A DNA stretch of 64,000 nucleotides from contig NZ_ATHQ01000001.1 of NCBI RefSeq assembly GCF_000523275.1, forward strand, positions 1,309,289 to 1,373,288, given 5' to 3'. Positions within the stretch are counted from its first letter, which is position 1. Each line of letters opens with the position of its first letter. A program made the translations under genes and the position numbers. Positions 33,341 through 42,151 of this stretch are shown here, one piece after another. The DNA is from Lebetimonas sp. JH292 (GTDB taxonomy: Bacteria; Campylobacterota; Campylobacteria; Campylobacterales; Nautiliaceae). Below the pieces are notes generated by a model that had not been told where the DNA came from, ran no database searches, and saw only the letters and a program-made list of their open reading frames with translations.

Positions 33341-34431
33341 TGTTTGAAAAATATCCTTTTGAAAAATTAAATGAATTGTTAAAAGATGTGCCTCATCCAA
33401 AGGAGGTGTTTTCTTTGACAATAGGAGAGCCGCAGTTTGAAACACCTGAGTTTATTGAAAAAAGTTTATGTAAAAATGTTAAATATTTAAATAAATATGC
33501 CAAAACCGCCGGGGAGGAAATTTTAAAAAAATCCCAAAGAGATTTTATAAAAAGAAGATTTAATGTAGAACTTCGAAAAGATGAACTGATTCCTACATTC
33601 GGGACACGGGAAGTTTTATTTAATTTTCCGCTTTTTTTAAAGCCTCGAAAAATGGCTTTTCCGAATCCTTTTTATCAAATTTATGAAGGGGCTGCCGTTG
33701 CAGCCGGGAGTAAAATTAACTATTTAGAGCTCAGCGAAAAAAATAATTTTAAACCATGTCTCTCCCAGCTTGAAGGAGATGAAGATTTTATTATTTTAAA
33801 TTCTCCTAATAATCCTACTTCAAGTGTTATGAATTTGGACGAATTATGTGAATGGGTGGAATATGCCCTAAAAAAAGATGTTGTGATATTGAATGATGAA
33901 TGTTACAGCGAGCTTTATACAAAAAATCCACCACCTTCAATTCTTGAGGCAAGTATGAAAGTGGGAAACAGAAATTTTAAAAATGTACTCGCCATTAATT
34001 CCATTTCAAAAAGAAGTTCAGCCCCCGGGCTTAGAAGCGGGTTTATTGCGGGAGACAGAGAAATATTAAAAAAATATCTGCTTTTTAGGACTTATACAGG
34101 TTGCGCCATTCCTCTGCCTTTGCAATATGCGGCAAAAGCGGCATGGGAGGATGAAGAATATCCGGAAATTTTCAGAAAAAAATATATTGAAAATTTTGAA
34201 GTGGCCAAAGAAATTTTAGGGGTGGATATCCCGGAAGCCACTTTTTATATATGGCTAAAAGTAGACGATGATATAAAATTCACTGTTGAAGCATATAAAA
34301 GAGGTGTAAAAGTATTGCCCGGCAGGTTTATGGGAAGAAATAGCGCAGGAGAGTGTTATGTCAGAATAGCTCTTGTTTATGATATGGAAAAAATAAAAAC
34401 GGCACTCAATATTTTAAAGGAAATTTTATGA
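33340..34431 (+). CDS. PLP-dependent class I/II aminotransferase, probably succinyldiaminopimelate aminotransferase
   Basis: A 363-residue fold-type I aminotransferase. It shows LTIGEPQFETPEFI near the start, FPNPFYQIYEG, LNSPNNPTSSVM, NDECYSELY (PLP-contacting Asp and Tyr), and SISKRSSAPGLRSGF with the Schiff-base lysine. In Campylobacterota this subtype is generally assigned as DapC of lysine/peptidoglycan precursor synthesis, which would suit the closeness to murC; that is inference. I use ATG 33340, which overlaps the pnp stop, with GGAGG upstream. Confidence 0.8.
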   Translation: MFEKYPFEKLNELLKDVPHPKEVFSLTIGEPQFETPEFIEKSLCKNVKYLNKYAKTAGEEILKKSQRDFIKRRFNVELRKDELIPTFGTREVLFNFPLFLKPRKMAFPNPFYQIYEGAAVAAGSKINYLELSEKNNFKPCLSQLEGDEDFIILNSPNNPTSSVMNLDELCEWVEYALKKDVVILNDECYSELYTKNPPPSILEASMKVGNRNFKNVLAINSISKRSSAPGLRSGFIAGDREILKKYLLFRTYTGCAIPLPLQYAAKAAWEDEEYPEIFRKKYIENFEVAKEILGVDIPEATFYIWLKVDDDIKFTVEAYKRGVKVLPGRFMGRNSAGECYVRIALVYDMEKIKTALNILKEIL

Positions 34432-34889
34432 GTTTGGTAGAAAAATATAAAAAATTGGATGAATTAGTTAGAAAAAACAGAGAAGATGAGATAGATGAAA
34501 CATTTAAAAAAATTTTAAAAGAAACTTTTGAAATAATTAATAAAAAAATAGAAGAGCAAAAAACTCTTGATGTTAAAAATCCGGAAGAGAAAATGGCAAT
34601 CAGGGCGATGATGGAATATATGCTTGAACTTTGGGATGAAGGTGCTGTTAGCGAAGCTAAACAGGTTGGTTATGATATGGTATATTTAATTGAAGATGCT
34701 AAACTAAAAGAGATGTTTTCTATGTTTGTAATTGGAATGTTGGCCGGATTTGGTTTAGATAAATTTTTTGAAAAATATGTAGATTTAAGTGAAATTTACG
34801 AAGATTATTTTTTTACAGGGTTTAACGATGAAATAGATGATCTTGTTATTAAATATAAAAATCAGTTTGTAAAAGAGTTTCAAGAGTGA
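34428..34889 (+). CDS. Conserved-looking helical protein of unknown function
   Basis: A 153-residue acidic, soluble, all-helical protein. Residues 1-60 are charged and coiled-coil-like (KKLDELVRKNREDEIDETFKKIL). A methionine-rich stretch MAIRAMMEYMLELW follows, and the C-terminal half has two more helices around MFVIGMLAGFGLDKF. I see no known motif. It overlaps the aminotransferase and murC by four bases on each side, so it is surely expressed with them. Confidence 0.7.
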   Translation: MSLVEKYKKLDELVRKNREDEIDETFKKILKETFEIINKKIEEQKTLDVKNPEEKMAIRAMMEYMLELWDEGAVSEAKQVGYDMVYLIEDAKLKEMFSMFVIGMLAGFGLDKFFEKYVDLSEIYEDYFFTGFNDEIDDLVIKYKNQFVKEFQE

Positions 34890-36187
34890 GAATACATTTT
34901 ATCGGTATAGGAGGAATAGGTTTAAGCGCTTTGGCAAGATTTTTAAGCGCAAAAGGCTATAAAATTAGCGGAAGCGACATACATGCCACTCCGTTGACAG
35001 AAAAACTAAAGAGTTTAGGTGTAAAAGTTTATATTCCACAAAAAGAAGAAAACATAACCGATGATATCGATTTAATCGTTTTTACCGCTGTTGCAAAAGA
35101 AAATAATCCTGAAAGGGTAGCCGCTAAGAAAAAAGGTATAAAAACTCTAAGCAGAAGGGAATTTTTGCCTTTTGTTTTAAATAATAAAAAGGTAATTTCA
35201 GTCTGCGGTGCCCACGGTAAGAGCACAACAACTTCTATTTTAGCTTCTGTTTTAAAAGATGCCGATGCCCTGATAGGGGCTGAAAGTAAAGATTTTAATT
35301 CCAATGCCAGATTTAGTAATAACGATTTAATGGTGTTTGAAGCGGATGAAAGCGACGGCAGTTTTATAGATTCAAATCCATTTGTTGCAGTTGTTACAAA
35401 TACCGAACCTGAACATATGGAATTTTATAATCATGATTTAAAACTTTTTTATTCCCATTATGAAAAATTTTTAAAGAGTGCAAAAATCAGGGTTGTAAAC
35501 GGGAATGATGAATTTATAAAAAGTCTTGATTTGCCTATGAAAAAAGTTTATTTAACTGATGCTAAAAACATACGATATGAATTAAGAGACAATCAGCCAA
35601 AAACTATTTTCGAATATAAGACTCGCGAATTTGAAGTTTACGGATTTGGTGAACATTTGATATTAGATGCTCTCCTTGCAATTGAAGCTGCAAATGAATT
35701 TATTTCAATGGAAGAAATTGCTGAAAATATTAAAAATTATAAAGGCATTAAAAAAAGATTTGATATTTTACAAAAAGAGGATAATTTTATATTAATAGAC
35801 GATTACGGGCATCATCCAACAGAAATAAAAGCAACCATTCATTCGGCACTTTTGTATGCAAAATTAAACGGAATAGATAAAATAACGGCCATCTGGCAAC
35901 CGCACAAATATTCAAGGACGGTTGATAATCTGCAAGGCTTTGTAAACTGTTTTGAAGGGGTGGATGAACTTGTAATTTTACCGGTATGGTCAGCTGGAGA
36001 AGAGAAAGTGAAAATTGATTTTAAAAAGCATTTTGAAAGATATAATCCGATTTTTGCAGATAAAATAAAAACCGATAGAAAAAATATTATGTTAATAAAA
36101 GATAATAAAATTATTAAAGAAATAAATAATGGTTTAGTAATAGGCTTCGGAGCGGGGGATATTACTTATCAATTGAGAGGTTTATAA
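34886..36187 (+). CDS. murC: UDP-N-acetylmuramate-L-alanine ligase
   Basis: Adds L-alanine to UDP-MurNAc, the first amino acid of the peptidoglycan stem. The 433-residue Mur ligase has N-terminal IGIGGIGLSALARFL and the ATP-binding VCGAHGKSTTTSIL (near 107-120). FEADESDGSF and NTEPEHMEFY follow, then IDDYGHHPTEIKA and WQPHKYSRT in the C-terminal domain. It starts at GTG 34886, overlapping the previous stop. Confidence 0.96.
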   Translation: MRIHFIGIGGIGLSALARFLSAKGYKISGSDIHATPLTEKLKSLGVKVYIPQKEENITDDIDLIVFTAVAKENNPERVAAKKKGIKTLSRREFLPFVLNNKKVISVCGAHGKSTTTSILASVLKDADALIGAESKDFNSNARFSNNDLMVFEADESDGSFIDSNPFVAVVTNTEPEHMEFYNHDLKLFYSHYEKFLKSAKIRVVNGNDEFIKSLDLPMKKVYLTDAKNIRYELRDNQPKTIFEYKTREFEVYGFGEHLILDALLAIEAANEFISMEEIAENIKNYKGIKKRFDILQKEDNFILIDDYGHHPTEIKATIHSALLYAKLNGIDKITAIWQPHKYSRTVDNLQGFVNCFEGVDELVILPVWSAGEEKVKIDFKKHFERYNPIFADKIKTDRKNIMLIKDNKIIKEINNGLVIGFGAGDITYQLRGL

Positions 36188-36189
36188 TT

Positions 36190-36218
36190 TTGACATTTTC
36201 TTTTTTTAGTTTTATAAT
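36190..36218 (+). promoter_or_regulatory. Full-consensus sigma-70 promoter for cfa
   Basis: TTGACA (36190-36195) and TATAAT (36213-36218), both perfect, are separated by exactly 17 bases. The site begins right after the murC stop, and the predicted transcript start is only about 11 bases before the cfa ATG, just including AAAAAAGGA. Most other promoters in this window have no recognisable -35, so this one stands out as strong. Confidence 0.8.
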
Positions 36219-36235
36219 AAAAAAAAGGATTTGTT

Positions 36236-37426
36236 ATGTTGGAAAATACAATAAACAAATTTATTAAAGAATTCAATAAATATATGCCTGAAAAAATTTA
36301 TGTGCAATTCCCAGATAAAAAAATGGGGGATGGAAAATTAGGGGTTGTTTTGAAAGATTATAAAACAGCAAAAAGAATTTTGATGGATCCAGAGATGGGT
36401 TTTGCTGAAGAATATGTAAATGGAAACATAAATATAAACGGTTCTCTTGAAAAATTGTTAATCGGGGGTCTTACATATGTTAATTTAATGGATAAAGAAA
36501 AAAAACAGATAGATTTTACGAAATTCTTTTTTAATTTTTTGGGTATGCTGAAAAAAATTGAGGAAAAAGAGGTTCAATATCATTACGATTTAGGTAATGA
36601 TTTTTATAAATCATGGTTGGATAAATCTATGACTTATTCATGTGCTTTTTTTACAAAAAAAGATATGAGTTTAGAAGAAGCCCAGGAAGAAAAAAGAAAT
36701 ATTATTTATGAAAAATTAAGATTAAAAAATGCAAAAAATTTTTTGGATATTGGATGCGGATGGGGTTCAGTTATAATTAATGCTGCAAAAAAATATAATA
36801 TACCTTGTGTCGGAATTACACTTTCAAAAAACCAGTATGAATATGTCAAAGAAAAAATAAAAGATGAAAATTTAAATAATTTAGTAGAGGTTTATTTAAT
36901 GCATTATGAAGATTTACCTAAATTAAATAAAAAATTTGACAGAATCGTATCAATAGGTATGTTTGAACATGTCGGTAAAGAAAGATATAAAAAATTTTTT
37001 TCAGTTGTTAATAATATTCTTGAAAAAAAAGGCCTCTTTTTGCTTCATACAATAGGCAAACAACATCCCGCACCTACAAGTAAATGGATTAGAAAATATA
37101 TTTTTCCCGGGGGTCATTTGCCTTGCGTTAGTGAAATATTTGATTCTTCAAAAGAGAGTGATTTATATTTTATGGATATGGATGATTGGAGATTGCATTA
37201 TTATAAAACATTAATTGAATGGAGAAAGAGGTTTTGCAATATTAAAGATACTGTTATTAAGAAATTTGATGAAAAATTTTACAGAATGTGGAATTTATAT
37301 CTAATTTCATCTGCGGTTTCTTTTTATATAGGGGAACAGCATTTATATCAAATTTTGTATTCAAATGGGGTAAATAATAATTATCCTATAATAAAAAGAA
37401 CATTTATTGAAGAAAGTTTAATCTGA
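36236..37426 (+). CDS. cfa: Cyclopropane-fatty-acyl-phospholipid synthase
   Basis: Transfers a methylene from SAM to double bonds of membrane phospholipid acyl chains. The 396-residue protein has an N-terminal lipid-binding domain (GFAEEYVNGNININGSLEKLL) and the family signature EVQYHYDLGNDFYKSWLD, then MTYSCAFF. The SAM site is LDIGCGWGSVIINAA, with SIGMFEHVGKERY later. The C-terminal WRLHYYKTLIEWRKRF is typical. It has its own strong promoter, and its 3' end overlaps recG on the other strand by nine bases. Confidence 0.95.
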   Translation: MLENTINKFIKEFNKYMPEKIYVQFPDKKMGDGKLGVVLKDYKTAKRILMDPEMGFAEEYVNGNININGSLEKLLIGGLTYVNLMDKEKKQIDFTKFFFNFLGMLKKIEEKEVQYHYDLGNDFYKSWLDKSMTYSCAFFTKKDMSLEEAQEEKRNIIYEKLRLKNAKNFLDIGCGWGSVIINAAKKYNIPCVGITLSKNQYEYVKEKIKDENLNNLVEVYLMHYEDLPKLNKKFDRIVSIGMFEHVGKERYKKFFSVVNNILEKKGLFLLHTIGKQHPAPTSKWIRKYIFPGGHLPCVSEIFDSSKESDLYFMDMDDWRLHYYKTLIEWRKRFCNIKDTVIKKFDEKFYRMWNLYLISSAVSFYIGEQHLYQILYSNGVNNNYPIIKRTFIEESLI

Positions 37427-39166
37427 TAGATTTTTCTCAATATATTTTTTAACATTTTCTAAAATCCCCAAATCTTTTGTTTCGTCAAAATAGTTAAATT
37501 TTTCACCGCTTTGTTTTTTGCCGTCGAGCAGATCTCCGGCTTTTCTGAATTTCAGATCAAGTTCTGCAATTTTAAAACCGTCAAGCGTTTTTGAAAATTC
37601 AATAAGCCTATTGTTGTTTTTATTATTTGTATATAAAAAGCAGTATCCTTTCTGTCCATATCTTCCGACTCTTCCCCTTAGCTGATGCAGTGTTGCGAGT
37701 CCGAGCCTTTCGGCTCCGACTATTACAATAGTGGTTAAACGGGGCAAAGAAATTCCAACTTCAATTACGGTTGTTGTTATTAAAATATTTCCTTTTTCCC
37801 TGAATTCGACTAAAATATCTTCTTTGTTTTTGTCTTTTCCGTGTGTTATATAGACTCCGCCAAAATATTTAAGCCAGAAATCTTTTCCTTCTTCTATGCT
37901 TTGATAATTAAAATTTTGCGATTCTTCTACAAGAGGATAAACAATTACCACCTGATTGCCTAAGCTTATCTCTTTTTGAATATGGGTTATTAAATCCTTA
38001 AAATCACTTTTATCTATTATTTTTGTATCAATGTCTTTTTTAAAAGGAAGTTCTTTTATCAAACTTACATTTACAAAACTGCTCATAATAAGAGCCTGTG
38101 TTCTTGGGATGGGGGTGGCGCTGAATTGAAAAAAGTGAGGTAAGACTTTTCCACTTGAAGTTAGTTTTTCAAGCTTTGCTCTCTGATTGGTTCCGAATCT
38201 GTGCTGTTCGTCAACCATTACAGCGTTTAATTTTGGTAAATCCTGATATAAAAGAGCATGCGTGCCTATTAATAAATCTGCGTTTTTTAAATCATATTCA
38301 GTGAATTTACTTTTTTGCGTAACCAATACCACTTTAAATAATTTTCCATTTTCCATTGTCCATTTTCCATTTAAGTATTTATCCGCTTCTTCGTAAATCT
38401 GATTGGCAAGTATTGATGTAGGAGCCATAATTGCGCTTTTTTTAGCCATAAATGCAGTAGAGAGCATAACGATTGTTTTTCCGCTTCCTACATCGCCAAT
38501 TATTACCCTTCTTGCCTGAACGGGTTTTGATAAATCGTTTTGTATATCTTTTATAACTTTTAACTGGTCATTGGTAAGTTTGAACGGAAGGGAATCTATA
38601 AAAGGCGTCGGCTCTGAAATAATCGGATTTGAAGGAAATATTTTCTTTTTGTTTTGAAGCTTATATAAATATAAAAAAATTTCGCTCCATTTTAGTGCAT
38701 ATTCTATTTTTTTTTCTTCAATATCTTTTAGAGTTGTCGGAAAATGCATTTTTATCAAAGTTTCGGCAATTTCCTGCGGCAGTATTTTTAAATTTTCGAA
38801 GCTCAGATGTTTTTTTATTTCATTTTTTATTTTTACAGATGAATATACAGAGGTTATTTCATTTATTCTGCTTATTGGTTTTGGCTGGATTAATTGGTTG
38901 TTTCTGATTTCTCCTCTTATATATAGAGTTTTACCTTTTTTAAAAACAGCTTCATGCCATTTTTTAAAAACAAAAAATACTCCCCACATAATCTGATTGA
39001 TATTTTTTAAAAAAAATTTAATTCTGGTGATTTTAGATGATTTTTGAATATCGAGTATTTCGGCCTCAAATGCCTGGGGTCTGTTTAAAAGATAGGGATA
39101 TAGATGATTATCTTCCCAATCTTTTGGTTTTATTAATGCGGTTTCAAGTGTTTTTAAATCAGTCAT
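37418..39166 (-). CDS. recG: ATP-dependent DNA helicase RecG, with an in-frame heptamer insertion
   Basis: Remodels stalled replication forks and Holliday junctions. The 582 residues have a short wedge/OB region (about 30-110), helicase motif I IGDVGSGKTIV, motif II VDEQHRFG, motif III FSATPIPRT, and motif VI QLRGRVGRYGQKG. Between ADKYL and KVVLVTQKSK a segment LNGKWTMENGKLF is encoded by ATGGAAA heptamers (38342-38372). This segment is foreign to the family and inserted without breaking the frame. The stop overlaps cfa and the start overlaps the M16-like gene. Confidence 0.93.
   Translation of the reverse strand: MTDLKTLETALIKPKDWEDNHLYPYLLNRPQAFEAEILDIQKSSKITRIKFFLKNINQIMWGVFFVFKKWHEAVFKKGKTLYIRGEIRNNQLIQPKPISRINEITSVYSSVKIKNEIKKHLSFENLKILPQEIAETLIKMHFPTTLKDIEEKKIEYALKWSEIFLYLYKLQNKKKIFPSNPIISEPTPFIDSLPFKLTNDQLKVIKDIQNDLSKPVQARRVIIGDVGSGKTIVMLSTAFMAKKSAIMAPTSILANQIYEEADKYLNGKWTMENGKLFKVVLVTQKSKFTEYDLKNADLLIGTHALLYQDLPKLNAVMVDEQHRFGTNQRAKLEKLTSSGKVLPHFFQFSATPIPRTQALIMSSFVNVSLIKELPFKKDIDTKIIDKSDFKDLITHIQKEISLGNQVVIVYPLVEESQNFNYQSIEEGKDFWLKYFGGVYITHGKDKNKEDILVEFREKGNILITTTVIEVGISLPRLTTIVIVGAERLGLATLHQLRGRVGRYGQKGYCFLYTNNKNNNRLIEFSKTLDGFKIAELDLKFRKAGDLLDGKKQSGEKFNYFDETKDLGILENVKKYIEKNLSD
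38342..38372 (-). repeat. ATGGAAA-type heptamer repeat inside recG
   Basis: Minus-strand reading AAATGGAAAATGGACAATGGAAAATGGAAAA: four seven-base units with one substitution. It falls in helicase domain 1 between motifs Ia and II, and is translated as NGKWTMENGK. The unit has no stop codon in any sense frame, which would make such insertions tolerable. Confidence 0.75.
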
Positions 39167-40298
39167 TTGTAAGAATTGAAAAACTTAAATTTTTTATATT
39201 TTTATATTTTTTAATAAAATCGTTAATTTCATTTAATTTGGTGTTTTTGATTAAATCAAGTTCTTTTTGATAATAATTTTCAGGTAAATTAAGATATACT
39301 TCATTAAATTTTTTAAGAAGTCTCTGACTTAGTGTCTCGTTTCTAAGCGGTTCGCTACCAAGTAAAAATTTTTTTGCGTCGTTTAATTCTTCAGCGGTTA
39401 TTCCGTTTTGTGTAAAATCGTTAATTATATTTTTTAAAGAATTAATTGCATCCTCAGTATTTTCAAGTTTTGTCTGCATATATCCGCTTAAAATTTTATG
39501 GGTCTTTTTGAAAGTGTTAAATGCATATGCCGAATATGCATAACCTTTTTTTACTCTGATTTTTTCCATAATACGGCTTCCAAAGCCCCCGCTTCCCAAA
39601 ATAAAAGTTGCTATTTTAGCCAAATGAATCTCTTTTTTTTCAATATTGTATTCACTTGCGAAATAGATATAACTTTGTTCTACTTCTTTATTTTCTTTAA
39701 TGTTTTTTTGAATAGGCTCAAAGAAAGGATATTCTTTTTCTTTTTTTGGAAATAATTTTATAAATTTTTCGTAATCAAATTTTTCTCCTCCGTTGATTAT
39801 AATTACGTTTTCGCTTAATTCGTTAAAAAAATTTTTTATATCATCTTTAGTGATATTTTCTATATTTTCTCCTATTACGGGAATTGCCAGCGGTGTGTTT
39901 TCAAAAATGGCACGATAAAGATTTTTATTTGCAATATAGTCGTTGTTGTTTTTTAAGCTCTCTTTTTTGGCAATAATTTCTCTTTTTGTTTTTTCAAAAG
40001 CTTCTTTTGTCAAATTGATATCACTGAACAGCTCTATTAACGAATCGAGGGCTTTTTTTCTTTTATTGTTTAAACATTTAACGGAAACGGTGAAATATTC
40101 ATGGTTTATTCCGAAATTCAGATTAATGGCGTTTTCATCCAAAAAGGAAAAAAATTTTTCTTTTTTTTTGCTGGTGCCTCTGTTTAATATCTCTTTGGCA
40201 AAATTGGCTACTCCGTCTTTAAAAAATATGCTTCCCGAGTTTAAAAAAACTATTTGTAAAAAACTTCTTCCTATGCAATCTTTTTCAAAAATTATCAT
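39159..40298 (-). CDS. M16-family peptidase homologue without the HxxEH zinc motif
   Basis: A 379-residue, two-domain M16-like protein. In the position of HxxEH it has GVANFAKEILNRGT (about 30-43), so both zinc His and the catalytic Glu are lost, yet the surrounding GxAxxxxxxLxxGT frame is kept. C-terminal features of the family remain: GGFGSRIMEKIRVKKGYAYSAYA, the R/Y-type substrate motif region. Probably a non-catalytic subunit or relic; no active partner is in the window. It overlaps recG by eight bases. Confidence 0.72.
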   Translation of the reverse strand: MIIFEKDCIGRSFLQIVFLNSGSIFFKDGVANFAKEILNRGTSKKKEKFFSFLDENAINLNFGINHEYFTVSVKCLNNKRKKALDSLIELFSDINLTKEAFEKTKREIIAKKESLKNNNDYIANKNLYRAIFENTPLAIPVIGENIENITKDDIKNFFNELSENVIIINGGEKFDYEKFIKLFPKKEKEYPFFEPIQKNIKENKEVEQSYIYFASEYNIEKKEIHLAKIATFILGSGGFGSRIMEKIRVKKGYAYSAYAFNTFKKTHKILSGYMQTKLENTEDAINSLKNIINDFTQNGITAEELNDAKKFLLGSEPLRNETLSQRLLKKFNEVYLNLPENYYQKELDLIKNTKLNEINDFIKKYKNIKNLSFSILTND

Positions 40299-40311
40299 TG
40301 ATACCTCCGTT

Positions 40312-40860
40312 TTAATGTGGAATTTTTAATAAAATTCTTGCAGAATTGTTTAAAATAAAAGCTTTTTTTAAAGCTTCTTTTATATCTCTGCTTATTATAA
40401 TCACGCTTTTTGCTTTTATAATTGCAATTTCTTCTTTTTCAAGAATGGCTAATAATTTTTTTATATTTGTTTCTGTCATTAAATCTTCGATAATGGTTAT
40501 ATTTTTAAAATATTTTTTTCCGTATGTGTCTATGGGCTGGAATTTTTCGTGGATTATAGAATAAGCAATGGTATTTGGCATATAAAGATTCAATGCAGTT
40601 TTTGCAAAAGAGATATTTTTGTAAATTTTTGCATGAAGAGGGGCATCTTCGTTTGCTTCTTTGTATGCGAGTGTTTTGTTTGCAATATTTACAGATATAT
40701 AAAAATTTTCTTCTAAAATGCAGCTGTTTTTTTTATTTATAAGCATGGTGTCGTTGCCTGTTTTTAAAGAAATGCTACCAAAACCTGTATTTAAGATATT
40801 TTTTTCTTGCAAAACCCTGGCGGTTAATTTATAATCATCTAAAAACAGTTTTTCAAGCAA
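40312..40860 (-). CDS. Class II aldolase/adducin-like protein
   Basis: A 182-residue protein resembling the class II aldolase fold: NILNTGFGSISLKTGNDTMLINKKNS near the N-terminus, then DAPLHAKIYKNI (one metal-type His) and NTIAYSIIHEKFQPID. Only some of the usual zinc His residues are visible, so activity is uncertain. The start is taken at 40860. The gene is divergent from rsmH with back-to-back extended -10 sites between. Assignment by fold pattern only. Confidence 0.6.
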   Translation of the reverse strand: MLEKLFLDDYKLTARVLQEKNILNTGFGSISLKTGNDTMLINKKNSCILEENFYISVNIANKTLAYKEANEDAPLHAKIYKNISFAKTALNLYMPNTIAYSIIHEKFQPIDTYGKKYFKNITIIEDLMTETNIKKLLAILEKEEIAIIKAKSVIIISRDIKEALKKAFILNNSARILLKIPH

Positions 40861-40879
40861 ATATTACCTTTTTTGCCAA

Positions 40880-40903
40880 ATTATATCAAAAATTTAGTAT
40901 AAT
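40880..40903. promoter_or_regulatory. Back-to-back promoters of the aldolase-like gene and rsmH
   Basis: Minus strand TG-A-TATAAT (40880-40888) faces the aldolase-like gene, and plus strand TATAAT (40898-40903) faces rsmH. They are ten bases apart, so the two polymerases could compete. Confidence 0.5.
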
Positions 40904-40922
40904 TTTTAAAAAAAAGGTTATT

Positions 40923-41828
40923 ATGCAAATTCCTCATATACCGGTTCTTTTAAATGAAGTAATAAAACTTTTTTCTCCAATGAAAGAAGGTTATTTTGTT
41001 GACTGCACATTAGGTTTTGGCGGTCATAGCGTTGCGATACTTAAAAATTTTCCGAATATTAAACTAATTGGAATAGATCAGGACACGGATGCACTTAATT
41101 TTGCAAAGAAAAGACTTTTTCCTTTTAAAGACAGAATCCAATTTATCAACAAAAGGGCCAGTGTTGCTTTAAAAGATTTGAAAGATTTGGAAATTGCAGG
41201 TATTTTGGCGGATATAGGGGTCAGTTCTTTTCAGCTTGACAATCCCGAGAGGGGATTTAATTTCGAAAGTGAAATTTTGGATATGAGAATGAATAAAAAT
41301 CAGGATTTAAGTGCATATGAGGTAATTAATTATTATTCAAGAGAGGAAATTGAAAGAATTTTAAAAGAATTTGCCGAAGAGAGAAGGTATAAAAAAATTG
41401 CAAAAGCCATAATTTCCAACCGTGTTATTAATTCAAACCGTGAATTTGCCGATATTTTAGGTAAAATCGGTATAAAAGATAAAAAAAGTCTGGCAAGAAT
41501 ATTTCAGGCCGTCCGCATTGAAGTAAACAATGAACTGGGTGAGCTTGAAAATCTGCTTGAAAATGCAAAGAATATTGCAAAACCAGGCACAATTTTAGGT
41601 ATAATAACCTTTCATTCACTCGAAGACAGAATAGTAAAAAACAAATTTAAAGAGTGGGCGAAAAACTGTATATGCCCTCCCGAAGCTATCAGATGTGAAT
41701 GCGGCGGCAATCATGCGTTGGGTAAAATTATTACTAAAAAGCCTGTAACTGCTACAAATGATGAAATAAAGACAAATCCAAGAAGCAGAAGTGCAAAACT
41801 TAGGGGGTTTTTATTTAAGGAGAAATAA
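40923..41828 (+). CDS. rsmH: 16S rRNA (cytosine-1402-N4) methyltransferase
   Basis: Methylates C1402 in the 16S rRNA P site. The 301-residue protein begins with HIPVLLNEV and has SAM motif FVDCTLGFGGHS, GILADIGVSSFQLDNPERGF, FQAVRIEVNNELGEL and TFHSLEDRIVK. The C-terminal SRSAKLRGF is a family hallmark. The ATG follows AAAAAAGG. The next gene, ftsL-like, overlaps its stop, the classical start of a cell-wall cluster, though pbp and mur genes do not follow here. Confidence 0.96.
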   Translation: MQIPHIPVLLNEVIKLFSPMKEGYFVDCTLGFGGHSVAILKNFPNIKLIGIDQDTDALNFAKKRLFPFKDRIQFINKRASVALKDLKDLEIAGILADIGVSSFQLDNPERGFNFESEILDMRMNKNQDLSAYEVINYYSREEIERILKEFAEERRYKKIAKAIISNRVINSNREFADILGKIGIKDKKSLARIFQAVRIEVNNELGELENLLENAKNIAKPGTILGIITFHSLEDRIVKNKFKEWAKNCICPPEAIRCECGGNHALGKIITKKPVTATNDEIKTNPRSRSAKLRGFLFKEK

Positions 41829-42103
41829 TGAATGAAAAAGAACTTTTAATTGAAGAGGTCTCAAAAGTAATTGAAGAAGAGTCGTTATCCATATCAATTA
41901 TTAAAAATGTTGTATTTGTAATATTTTTTTCATTGGCTGTCTTATTTCCTAAAATATATATTTCAAATCATATTTACATATATTCTTTGCATTTAAATAA
42001 ATTGTTAAACGAATATTATTCCCTAAAGGCAGAGCAGTCCATACTTTCATCCAAAATAGAAAAAATAAAATTTAAAAACAGACTTCAAAAACTTTCTTTT
42101 TAA
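41828..42103 (+). CDS. FtsL-like small bitopic protein
   Basis: A 91-residue protein with an acidic cytoplasmic start, one transmembrane helix (VVFVIFFSLAVLFPKIYIS, about 28-46) and an extracytoplasmic leucine-rich coiled coil (LHLNKLLNEYYSLKAEQSIL). Size, topology and position directly behind rsmH are those of the cell division protein FtsL; sequence identity alone would not prove it. Confidence 0.62.
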   Translation: MNEKELLIEEVSKVIEEESLSISIIKNVVFVIFFSLAVLFPKIYISNHIYIYSLHLNKLLNEYYSLKAEQSILSSKIEKIKFKNRLQKLSF

Positions 42104-42151
42104 TTCATTTTTTATTTATCTATGATAAAATACCCATAAAAAAGAGGTTTA

